Below the pieces are notes generated by a model that made no database searches, had not been told where the DNA came from, and was given only the letters and a program-made list of their open reading frames with translations. A stretch of 64,000 nucleotides of DNA, taken from NCBI GenBank assembly GCA_018881555.1, contig JACAXG010000002.1:21651183-21715182 (forward strand), read 5' to 3'. Below are positions 26,401-41,594 of the stretch, piece after piece (position 1 is the stretch's first letter; each line of letters opens with the position of its first letter). The translations under genes were made by a program, and so were the position numbers. The stretch is from Amblyornis subalaris. Lineage: Eukaryota > Chordata > Aves > Passeriformes > Ptilonorhynchidae.

Positions 26401-27197
26401 CACCAGAAGGGTTCATNTGAGCTCTTTCTAATCCGACTTCAGTGACAACTGCATTATCTTTAATAGCTAAACAAGAGGTTTGTGTCGACTTAACTGACTG
26501 CCAANCACTTAATTCAGCCAACAGAGCAGAGGTTACGTCCTCTAGTTTGCAAATGGTAGGCTTTTGGAAAGATAATATCTTCAAATCTTACAATTGAATT
26601 TGAAAAAAGATACCAGACTGCCCAGTGACGATTCCATGACAGGAGATAGAATTTAGAGCTGGGGAAGACTGAAATAGTAAAAGAATAGAAATCGGGATAT
26701 TAGAAATCGCTATAGCACACAGTTTCATTTCTTTGTGGACGTGGCATATATTTTTGGAGATAATACAGCCTCCTCCTCCTTAGTTTAATTGATAGGCTTT
26801 TAGAATAGTTTTAAAATTAGTTTGGACAGCAGAAAATGAAGACTATAAATATGTGGGTTAGGAAATTAAGAATCAGTGAAATCAAATTAATTGAGGTGAC
26901 TTGGAATTGCATTTTTTTTGTCTAAGAAGTACCACTATAGTATAAGCTGTTTCCCTTTGAATTCATCATTCATTTAAGCNACTAGAGTTTTGAAAATGTT
27001 TTATTTTAGGACTTGATAAAATTGAATTTCTTCAGAGGCATGAAAACCAAGAGATCTACCAAAAGGCTTTTGAACTCATAGAACATTATTTTGGTGTNGA
27101 AGAAGAGGACTCTAGTATTGCCCCTCAGGTGGATGAAAGTCAGCAGCAGTTTGTGTTTCAACAGCAGGAGGCTCCAATGGAGGGGTTCCAGCTCTAA
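11491..27197 (+). CDS. KPNA5: KPNA5: importin subunit alpha-6 (karyopherin alpha 5), 14 coding exons
   Basis: Coding exons: 11491-11494, 13608-13741, 16017-16118, 16201-16300, 17078-17172, 17993-18124, 18392-18480, 19692-19791, 21344-21507, 22568-22646, 23305-23430, 24277-24404, 25160-25338, 27010-27197. All are GT/AG and phase-consistent, giving 539 aa, the family length. It is the cytosolic NLS receptor that binds importin beta through its N-terminal IBB domain and carries cargo through the nuclear pore. The IBB has RRRR at 28-31 and KRR at 49-51. Armadillo repeats follow with the Trp/Asn ladder: W150/N154, W192/N196 and W235/N239 (major NLS site), W361/N365 and W403/N407 (minor site). The acidic C-terminal region ends APMEGFQL. 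The [14 protein letters not shown] start fits KPNA5 better than KPNA1 or KPNA6, and the neighbours agree. An N at 27098 falls on a silent Val wobble base. Confidence 0.97.
11495..27009 (+). other. KPNA5: KPNA5 introns
   Basis: Thirteen introns, the largest 11495-13607, 13742-16016, 19792-21343 and 25339-27009. They are AT-rich. I recognised no transposon, RNA gene or further exon in them. The donor and acceptor sequences are canonical throughout. Confidence 0.75.
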
Positions 27198-30100
27198 ACT
27201 ACTGAAGTGAATACAAGCATAAAATTTAAACACTTGTATGGTTTGGGTTTTGGTTTTTTTTTTCTCAGAGGTCTTTTCTTTATGGCCAAAGTTAGAGGAA
27301 AAGCTGAATATGTTTTGCAGAAATAGATGAAGAAGCAGCTCATGCACTTTTATATATTGTGTTAGAGACAACTGTTCTCTGTTTTGTATTTGTGTTCTTC
27401 ATTATCTCTTATGTACAGAAAACAACTGTGAGTAATCATGTCTAAAAGCATTAAATGTTATTGAACAAGAGCTGTTTAGCTAAGACTTGGTAGGATTTTA
27501 GGTAGTAGTTCTGAATTTTTCATGTAGTCTCAAACTTCATATCAGCAATACAGTTACTGACAGTTGAATTTTTGGCAGTAGGCTTGACTTGCCCAGTCTC
27601 TATCAAATCTACCTCTTGTATTGAAGCAAAAACATTGCTTCAGAACTAAGGCATGAAATAAAGATGAGCTTGTAAGAAGCTGAATTGGAATGTGAAAAAT
27701 ATTTATTTAAATTGTGAAACTTTTATGCATTACTTACTTTACAACACACTGTTGGAATTTATTTATAAAATGTATTTAAAGACATAATAGATATACATAT
27801 ATGATGCTAATTACCTAATATAATACTGAGTATATGAAAAAGTTNTTTCTGAATTATGTGGGAAGAGAACTATTTCAGAGGTTTTCAAATTGGAATCAGC
27901 AGAGACCTTGCTGGTCATTTGATGTTGGCTCTNTAATGAAAGCTGCTAAATGGCGTTACAAGTCAGCCACAACTGCAGTACTTTGCAGTGGAAGCAGTCG
28001 CTGCAGTTACCACAGGAAAGCTGCAATTATGAATGACAGAGAGGGTGATTTGCACAAATCACCAAGGCGATGGTTTACAGCTGTCTTCTNTCAAGATGTG
28101 GTAACACCACTTTAGTTTGAGAAACATTGCAATGTTTGCCTTTTAGTACAATAGCTTCTTGAAAGTTTAGACAGTAGGTGGTGTTTTTTGACCAAGTGGC
28201 TACTGCCACTTGAATTGTTCCTTAGGTTAACGAATTCGGTTTGCTTTTGGTAAAACAATAGAAATACTGCAGTGAAGAATGAATAGTGAATCACTCCAGT
28301 TGAAGGAAAAGTTTGTTGTGTTGTAAATAGCATTAAGTATGTGGACACCAAAACTAACTAGAAGTTATTGTCATCTAAATATTTAGGCTCTACAATATAC
28401 AGTGTTTGCTGTTAAACACTAAAAGAAATAGAATTCTGATATTTACATTAACAGTTTTGAGTACAGAAAAATGTATGCTCTGCTTTGACTTGCATATAAG
28501 TAGTGTTTCTGGTGTATTAGTAGTATATCTCATTTGGAGAAATTAATACTTTGGGTTAACTCTGAAGTATTGCTGTTTTTTATTACCTGTAATTAATGTN
28601 TTAACATCAAATTCCTGGGTTAAGTGAAATCTGTGACATATGAGAGCATTTCATGCTTCATAAAAAGCTGCAATTTAAACTTCAAATCACTTACCCATGG
28701 CACTGTGCTTGTCACTAAACAATATTTCAATGCACTGAAAAATACAGGTTAAAGGTGGTATCATTTACAGTACCATTTTATATTTAGAATTTTTTTTACA
28801 TGCAATTTAAGATTCTAAGATGTTTCACTTTGATGTTACAGCAATATATTCTATATTGTAATTGAATGTGGGACTTGAAGTGGATTTTCTAAAATTAATG
28901 GTCAGTTTTGACTAAGATGTAACTGGGAGGGAAGCAACCTCTCTTTGAAGTCTTTTTAGTGGCAGATAGTGTAAGAAGTGTATATAGGAATGCTGTTACT
29001 TTATGAACTCTGAATAATGAGATATTTTAGCAAATGACACTTTAAACCTAGATTTGTACAGCATACAACAGTTTTGAATAGTGTGATAATATTGAGTACA
29101 GCTGCCAAATTTTCGTATAATGTTAGGTGATTGTACTTACGCCCTTTTTACTCCATAGTTTTAGGTTTGCGTACACCAACCTTCATTCTTTCCCATGGTC
29201 TCCCCACTCCCCATCTATCAAAGAACAGGGTAACAATAGTGGAAATCTACCAAGATTACTAGCAAATGCTGAATTTCAGTGTTCTAGTGTAAGAAAATTA
29301 TTCAGGTAACAGGGTATTCCTTTGTTTCTAACAACTTTGTTTTGATAACAACCAGCTGTGCCTGCTTTTTATTTGGAGAACCCTGTAAAACTACATTTAT
29401 AAGCCTCTTTAATTTAAACCAAATCTGAACTATGAAAATCTTAATTGAAAGACTTGAAAATGAAGAGGGGGCATTTAAAGTATTATATTTGTTTTGAAAG
29501 AATGTCTTCAGTTGTGTGGAAATATTATTCTGTATGTGTGAACGGTTAGTGACTGCACTTTACCCATTTAGACAAACTATATTTCATGCCTCTGATGCAT
29601 TTAAATGGAAGAGTTTAAAAGGGAACTCAAATTGATGGACCTTGGATAATGAAAATCATTATTTAAACTCAACATTTGGTTTACCCTGATATCGTTAAAA
29701 AATAATAATAAAAATTCTTTAAAGGATATATATACAGGATGGCCTCTCCTATTTTATCACTGAGTTTATATCATACTTTGTTAAAAGCACATAAATTAAC
29801 NTAATAAAACCAGAGATTATGACTTAAGGTTAGCTCCAGTGTAGTCATTTGCAGGTAGAGGCATGATTATGGTGTTGTTACCTAAACAGAGGAAACCAAT
29901 ATGGAGAGAAAAACAAAATAAAACTGTAATATGAAAATCTCTAAGTCTGGCATTTTATATGGAATCTGAACTGCCCCATCAGTTACGAAGTCTGTTTAAA
30001 AATACAGGGGTTTGGATTTAATTAAAAGGGTACCATTTGTTCTGCTTAAATGTGAATACTAACTAGCTAATCTATGCAACTATGCAGAGCATAAGATTTT

Positions 30101-30669
30101 TTTTATTATTAGTTCCCTACTCTTGTTACACTGAATCATATCTAATTTTTTCGTCATTGCACTTTTGTCTGAGGACTGGTTCATACAGCTTTTTAATTTT
30201 CTAGTATTTGCTTTAAACACTTGCTAGCAGCAATCAGAAAACAGTAATAATGTTGGCACAGAAATGTTAGCTGTAGAACAAGTTTGCAACTGGAAATTAT
30301 TTATTGTTGGGCCTCTCTTTAAAAAAATAGTAAAGATGCACTATTGTCTTTTCTCCATGGTTAATTCTCAATTGGTTTAAATTGATTAAATTGTACAACT
30401 GAGGACCTTTTGTAATAGGTTCAAATTGATATGTGAACTTAAACTGTGACCTCAAGAGTCCACCGAAACCTGGAATGAGAAATTTCAGTTACTCATGGCA
30501 CAATGTGTTCTTATAATGTATGGAAATTAAATTACCTATATTAACTTCAGATAGTAATAGTGCATCTTTAAATCCAGGCCAAAGGCCCATTACTGTAACA
30601 GAACACATATAAGTAGTATGCAATATTATGGAATGTTAAATCTCCAACTACCATACAGAAACCAATAAA
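27198..30669 (+). other. KPNA5: KPNA5 3' UTR and flank, several poly(A) signals
   Basis: AT-rich, with no coding potential. Plus-strand AATAAA hexamers occur at 27657-27662 (short 3' UTR of about 0.5 kb), 29803-29808, 29917-29922 and 30664-30669 (long 3' UTR of about 3.5 kb). Which is used cannot be decided from sequence; alternative polyadenylation is plausible. Confidence 0.5.
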
Positions 30670-30700
30670 ACCTATTTTACAGATGTTTATTGTATTTATT
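30664..30700. promoter_or_regulatory. facing poly(A) signals of KPNA5 (+) and FAM162B (-)
   Basis: Plus AATAAA at 30664-30669 faces minus AATAAA at 30686-30691 and 30695-30700. The minus signals lie about 450 nt past the FAM162B stop. If all are used, the two transcripts overlap tail to tail by a few tens of bases. Confidence 0.45.
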
Positions 30701-31151
30701 TAGTGATTCAATAAGTGTGGCTTCTTAAAACTAGAAAATGCAAATGCCATTTTGAATACAGCATTGATGCAAATGAGTTCAAACTGGCAGATTTGTGCAC
30801 TGAAAAACTATGCACTCTCACCAGACAGAAAACTTTTTGGGTTTAAATGTTTTGTGATTATCTAATCAAAAATACCTGATATTCTTAAGAAACTACCTCA
30901 TCTCCTTTAAAACAAATTACTGCTTCTAATCGTATGCAAAACATTCTAACTAATTTTAATTATATGCAACAAGTACACTGAATATCTCACTAATAAAAGA
31001 GACCCTCTCTTTCTTTTTGTGATGCTGTAGCTGCCCTTCCTAGCCCCGGAGTATGCATACTACAGTTGTTCATTTAGGGGTGAAACTCACTAATTGCTCT
31101 CGGCAACAGTTAATCTTGCTCCTCCAAGGACATTCAGTGTTTCAGACGAAG

Positions 31152-35611
<4,460 letters not shown>

Positions 35612-35802
35612 GGCGGGAATGGCTGGGATGGCGGGGATGGCGAGGAGAGGGGGTAGCCTCTGCCCCGGCCGGACCGTCTGCCGCGGACGGACCCTCTGCC
35701 GCGGAGGGAGCGGCCACGGCCCCGCCCGTCCTCGCCCCACCCCGCTCCGCCCCGCCCCACCCCGCCCCACCCCGCGGACCCTTCCAGCCGCGCCTGGATG
35801 AG

Positions 35803-36008
35803 AGGCGAGGCGAGGCGAGGCGGGACGGGACGGGACGGGACGGGACGGGACGGGACGGGACGGGACGGGACGGGACGGGACGGGANGAGGCGGGACGGGA
35901 CGGGACGGGACGGGACGGGACGGGACGGGACGGGACGGGACGGGACGGGACGGGACGGGACGGGACGGGACGGGACGGGATGGGATGGGATGGGATGGGA
36001 TGGGATGG
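35803..36008 (+). repeat. pentanucleotide array (GGCGA)n-(GGGAC)n-(GGGAT)n
   Basis: It starts as GGCGA units (35803-35820), becomes about 30 GGGAC units with one disturbed unit containing an N at 35886, and ends in about 6 GGGAT units. It lies about 190 bp upstream of the FAM162B ATG. G3 tracts with 2-nt loops are strong G-quadruplex formers. Each GGGAC unit makes one CpG at its junction. The repeat also creates long Pro/Ser/Arg open frames that are artefacts. Confidence 0.97.
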
Positions 36009-36159
36009 TCGCCGGTACCCGGCGGGGATCGTTGCTCCGGAGAAGGCATCCTGCTCACCTACCTCACTCGTGGAGTGCAACTCGACTTGGAAAGGTCAGG
36101 GTTCAAGTCAAAACTCGGCTAAAGAAACAGGCGCGGTAGTTCAGCTTCGTGTTCGGACT

Positions 36160-36612
36160 TGGACCTGCTGGAACGAGTTTGGAGGAGGCCACAAAGATGA
36201 TCAGATGCCTGGACCACCTCTCCCATGAAGACAGGTTGAGAGAGCTGGGGTCGTTCAGCCTGGAGAAGAGATTGTTCCAGGGAGACCTTAGAGCGGCCTT
36301 CCAGTACCCAAAGGGGGCTGCAAGAGAGCTGGAGAGGGATTTTGTACAACGGCATGTAGTGATTCCTACACCTCTATTACAAGGAGTAATGGCTTTAAAC
36401 CGAAACAGGGTAGGTTTAGATTAGGAAGAAATTCTTTCCTGTGAGATTGGTGAGACACTGGCACAGGTTGCCCAGAGAAGTTGTGGATGCCCCATCCCTG
36501 GCAGGTTGGATGGGGCTTTGAGCAACGTGATCTAGTATAAGGTGTTTCTGCCCATGGCAACCAGATGATCTTTAAGGTTCTTTCCAACCGAAACCATTCT
36601 ATGCGTCTATGT
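36160..36612 (+). mobile_element. CR1 LINE 3' fragment, plus orientation
   Basis: Classic CR1 3' text: GGAGGAGGCCACAAAGATGA, GACAGGTTGAGAGAGCTGGG, TTCAGCCTGGAGAAGAGA, CTGGCACAGGTTGCCCAGAG, ending GATGATCTTTAAGGTTCTTT and CCATTCTATGCGTCTATG. 5'-truncated. It lies between the GGGAC array and the intergenic region. Confidence 0.92.
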
Positions 36613-37203
36613 TTTAGAGCAAGGTAGATTCAAGTTGCATAACACAGACCTGCCACATCCATGTTTCTGTCGTTTTGCTGCTTTCAGAAAGCTCAAACAT
36701 ACTGATTGTCATCACATGCTTTTCCACTTACTTCAACTGAAAAACTGGGTTTGTTTTTCCTTTCACATCCTGGACAGAGCAAGCCTTTATTAAAAGAACC
36801 CAAAACCAACAGCAACAACAACAATCAATCACATAAATTTCAGTACGAACATATCCTTGTAAAAATATTCAGAGAAGTCAGCACAGAATATATATTTACT
36901 AAGTAACAGCCCATGTCAGCATGATATTAGTGACAGTGTAAGACTGTCTCAACAGAATTGTGTCTGATGCACCAAGCCTTGGAAGATTTTACATGCATCA
37001 AACAAAGCCAGAATGACTGCTGATGAGCAGAGGAAGTCCTGCTCCCCAGGGATGGACCACTGTCTGGCAACAGCTTAAGTCCTGTGCTCAGTGTGACGGC
37101 ACAAATGAGGAGTTTGGAACCGTTTGTAGCCAAAATCTCCAGCTATCTTTTTTCAGGTGCAGAGCATATGACAAAAAGGAAGAGATGCACCTCTTTGCGC
37201 ATG

Positions 37204-37230
37204 CACACACACACACACACACACACACAC
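37204..37230 (+). repeat. (CA)n microsatellite
   Basis: About 13 uninterrupted CA units after GCATG. Likely polymorphic. Confidence 0.97.
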
Positions 37231-39544
37231 TCCTTGAGTAGCTGTGCCCTCTTTCAGAATGTTGTCGAGGAGATGAAGACACATTCATAGAAAAGACTAA
37301 GAGGATGATATTTTACCTTTGCTTGAAGAGAGTGGCATAGTGTCAAGCAGTGCTACTTGTCCCTGGAGACACATCTGGGAAGGGTAGGAAGAGTCAGCAC
37401 ATCTGGGCTGGGCTGCTCAGTGTCATTATGAGCAGCATCCCAAACGTTGCTATTAGTTGCTACTCACGACAGTAACACACACATTTAGAGTCACTGTAGT
37501 TCCAACGGCCATCAGCAGAGCTGCTGGGAGGAAGTCTGGAGCTCACGTAGTTTCCAGCACTTGTCAAAGAACTGCTCTAAAGATTGCGGGCAGCTGAAAA
37601 GCATTTACATAGCCGGAGCTACCGAAATCTTGAGGGAGTTATGCCCTGGGAAAGAAGACTTGAAACACTTCGTGGACTTCATAGTCTTCACTCTCCCTGA
37701 GGATATTGTACATTATGTGATAGTGGCTTCAGAATGCATCATTTAGCATTATTAACAATGAACGACATAAGCCCCTAAAAGGTTAAATAACATTTACATT
37801 CAGAGCAGACTCCCACTGACCTCAACGAACAGTATTTTCACATTTGGTTTCTTTGTGGAGAGCACTGTATTTGCAGACATTTGTTCTCTCTGTTGCTCTC
37901 AGAGATGGAAAACGTGCCGGTGGGATGTTAGTGTTTTGAGAAGTGGTTTCAGGACCTTTCCAAAGTAAGCAAGCAGTGCGTACTCTGAGCCAGAAAAAAA
38001 AGAGCTGACGCCTTTGTCCCCGCATGGCCTGACCTATGGGCCATGGATCTGGGAGAACCAGGCTGAGACTTTGCTATGACTCTGGAAGGTGATTCCTGTT
38101 CTGTGCTCTGGGGATGAAAATCTGTTTCAGGCTCATTTAATGTCCCTGTGACTGGTAAAGGGAATAGTTAGATTGCTTGAATACCTACTGCTCTAGGCAG
38201 GGGAATGTGCACAAATGCTTCTTTAGCATAATGAACTCGTATTTTAAGCTTTTTCATATCCATATTCATACTTCATGTGTAGGGTAACACAATCCCTTTA
38301 TGTTCTACCTACGTATGATAACTTGCTTTTTGCAGACATGACGTTTAAAAACATGTAACACATCTTGATATAGTGTCTCTTTTTTGCTGCCCAGTTTAGC
38401 TCACAAATCTGTTACATCGTCTCAGCTCTCCTGTTGACTGTACTTTGCACAGAAGACCTGAGTAGATGGAGAATTAGATGTAGCACGTAGGACTCCTTTG
38501 AAATTATGCCATATGTGATGTCCTTCCTTAAAGACACCTCAGTAGAGACCTTCACACTGCTGTCACCAGGCCTTTAAGACACTGTCTTCATTGTCATTGT
38601 CCTGCAGGGCAAATGCCCTACCATACACGGCTTTCAACCTAAAGAGTGTTTCTAGGAAGCAGACTGAGGTCTACAGTGTGTGTATTGCTGTTGTTCGAGG
38701 CCAANCAGAAGCTCATGAGGAGAGGCAAGGAAATTAAGTAAGCAAACTCACTTTTAAATAACAATATGGCTTTAATCATTCCCTTTCACATAGCTTCAAG
38801 GCATGCTACACTCAACACTTTTAAAAACAATAAATACAGGTATGACATTCGAGCCAAACTAACTTTTCTAACTAGCTGATTGCTGACAGTCGTGCAATGT
38901 GAGCTTTGCTTCTCTCTTTTAGGGAGACACTTCTCGCTGTATTGGCAGTCAAACTGCAGGCATTTTAACCTTATCATACATAACCTCATATATGCTACAA
39001 CTGGTGCATGAACAGCATTCATCATATAAATATATACACATAAACCTTCATTCCTCCAATCGGCAACAGAACATATGTAATTACACAAATCTGTATGTAA
39101 ATTGTACTCTTGCCATTCAAATGACTTTAAAATGTCTTTATAGATACACAATATCAAGGAATTTAGTACTATTTCACAGTAACGTGGCAAAGAAGTTAAA
39201 ATAGCAAAGTTTCTGTGTTCTGGTCTTTACGAATATGGGACAGTATTTTTCCTGGTCATGTATTGACAACGTAGCTCTGCTGTTTAGGGTCTGAGAAAGC
39301 TCTGTGATACCATTACCCTGACAGAAAAGTTCCTCTTTCTCTGAATGTGCCTTTTGCCTCTCGTGCAGAAGGCACAGCACAGCTGTGTTAATGGGGCTGC
39401 AGAGCAGCGACTTAGCCAATGCAGTTCATGTCAGTTCAATCTGGTGCTATTTCTGTGTTTTGTAACGATGCATTGCTGTGTTCCTATTGAAAATCAGATT
39501 TTTTTAATATGTATCAACCTCCCTAAATTTTCCAGGATGCATTC

Positions 39545-39606
39545 ATGCTGATACTGGTTATTACATTATTTATGCTGATACTGGTCATTACATTATTTAT
39601 GCTAAT
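39545..39606. repeat. 27-bp tandem repeat, 2 full copies plus a partial third
   Basis: The unit starts ATGCTGATACTGGTTATTAC at 39545 and recurs at 39572 with one T-to-C change. A third start at 39599 (ATGCTAATG) diverges at once. A small minisatellite-like duplication. Confidence 0.9.
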
Positions 39607-40473
39607 GAGAGGAATCAATTAGTGGTTTTAAGTTTTGACATTCCACATTGACTTTATACTCTCAAATAAGAGGACACCTGGGGCTTGCTGTCCTCGTGCA
39701 TCAGAGGAGGCATATGAGGGGAATCAGTGTGTTTCTTCTGAGTATGGAGAAAAAAGGTAGATGAACATTTGTATAACTACAGAGCTCCAGAGAAATTCTC
39801 AAATTTTTCTATAAGTCTGTCTCTAGTTCATTACCATCCTGGTAAACACACGGAACTTCAAAGATTACTGCAGCACTCATCTTTAATAAGGTGTGCAATT
39901 TTGGGGAGGAAAAAAAAAAGATTCACTGATACCAGAAGAAAAGGGTTACTTTCGGAAGTTTGGGAAAATGGAAAGCCTATCTTAAAAGTGGAGACTAAAG
40001 GACTGGACTTGTTTATCTTAGCAAACAAAGGCTGGGACAAGGTTCTCTTTGATTTGTAAAATGGGGCCAGATGAGAAGAAGAGCTTAAACAACTGGGCAT
40101 CAAAGAGGCAAAAGAAGTGGGGAAACTCGTGTGGTCCCACTTACTCGACTGTGAGAAATTATAGTTTTGTGATGCTTCTGCCTCACTTGAGAAAGGGAGG
40201 TTGTAGAATAGGTTCCCACAAGTCTGTGTGAGTGGGCTGGGAAAGGAAGGGAGCTGCCGAAGGCGACTGCACATCATGGAGATTGCAGGAGCAGCGGATG
40301 GTCTCTGTGAGTTAGGAAAACCTTTCAGATCTGGTAACAGATAACTGCCTAAGTACAGGCGAAGGTGTTCCACGTGGCCTGTTCTGCTTGTGAATACCAA
40401 AAGGAAAGAGATCTGAAAGAGAAATGGCTCCCTAAAATGGCTCTTTGTTTTCCAGTACTTTAACACTGGCCAG

Positions 40474-41594
40474 TCATATGCTAGAGACTCTTTTCCTGAC
40501 CATAGTCCTTGCAGCATTTTTAGGAAGAACTTTGCCTTTTGCTAGTGGCTGCCCAGGCACTTGGAAATGGCAGTTTCCATTCACAGAGTTTTTCTCAGTT
40601 TTACATGGGTCTGCCACAGTAGCTTGTAAGCTGGAAGATTTTGAATCCAAGGAAACTTGACTAACAGCAACACTGCCTGCACTTTTAGAAGAATATGTGT
40701 AAATCATTTTGAGAAATGCAGATTTGGTGTTTGTTTCTTGCTTGTAAATGATGATATAGCACTTTGGAAGAAAGGTGCAGCAGAGGATTCCATAATTGGA
40801 TATTAGAACAACGATGATTTCCACTGCTGGCAAGTGTTTGCCAAATGTAGTTGCATAGACAGGGATAAATACAATCCACGCTATAAAGTAAATTAACATG
40901 CCAAAAGTGATGAATTTAGCTTCATTGTAGTTCTCTGGCAACTTCCTACCTTTAAAGGCACATATGAAGCAAATGAAGGCTAGGGCAGCTATGTAGCCCA
41001 ACATAATCCCAAAAGCTACAATAGACCCCTCATTGCACTCCAGAATTATTGCTCTTGGGATTGAAAAATTTTGATTTACAAAAGGGGTCCTAAATATTAG
41101 CCAGAAGGTGCAAATGATAACTTGAATTCCAGTGCAGATGACCACAGTGGGAATAGGTTTATACACGCATTTCAGGAAATTCTGAAGCTTGGGATCAAAG
41201 CTGAAAGCTAGTAAAATTTTTAGTGACTTTATTAAAATACATGAAATGCAGAGTGTAAAACTTATGCCAAAGAGTGCTTGCCTAGTTTTACATTTGAATT
41301 CTGTGGGTACACCTATGAAGAAGACAGTGCTTAAAAAAATTAAGAAATGGCTGAAGAGAATAATATAGCAGACAGTCAGACCGCCAGATGCCTTTACGAC
41401 TGGTGTGTCCAAGTTTTTGGTAAATATTACACAAATCAACAAAACCAACACAATCCCAAAAGCGGAGAGGATGAGAAGGAAGATAGCAAACCAGTCAGTC
41501 CAGGTGAGGAAATGGATTGTCTTTCTGTAGCATGTGGTACTGTTGATGGGAGCCCAGTAGGTCTTGTTGTTGCATCGGTAGCAGTAATCCATAT
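40474..41594 (-). CDS. GPRC6A: GPRC6A exon 6: seven-transmembrane domain and tail
   Basis: Starts with split Asp555 after acceptor CTTCCAG and stops at TGA 40474-40476. It holds the end of the Cys-rich domain (CYRCNNKTYWAP), all seven helices, the class C motif CKTRQALFGISFTLCISCIL and LLAFSFDPKLQNFLKC. ICL3 is FKGRKLPENYNEAKF (RKLP at 40936-40947). The C-terminal tail is Ser-rich and ends RKRVSSI. Confidence 0.96.

Larger units (their letters stand above)
36613..40473. other. FAM162B-GPRC6A intergenic region / GPRC6A 3' flank
   Basis: No exon was recognised. It contains a (CA)n tract at 37204-37230 and a 27-bp tandem repeat at 39545-39606. The part nearest 40473 should include the GPRC6A 3' UTR, but no clear minus-strand AATAAA could be assigned; a variant ATTAAA occurs near 38770. 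Confidence 0.6.

Noticed and set aside
37561..37746. 61-codon plus-strand frame with a leucine-rich middle
   Set aside because: No recognised family, no splice context, and a length expected by chance between two genes.
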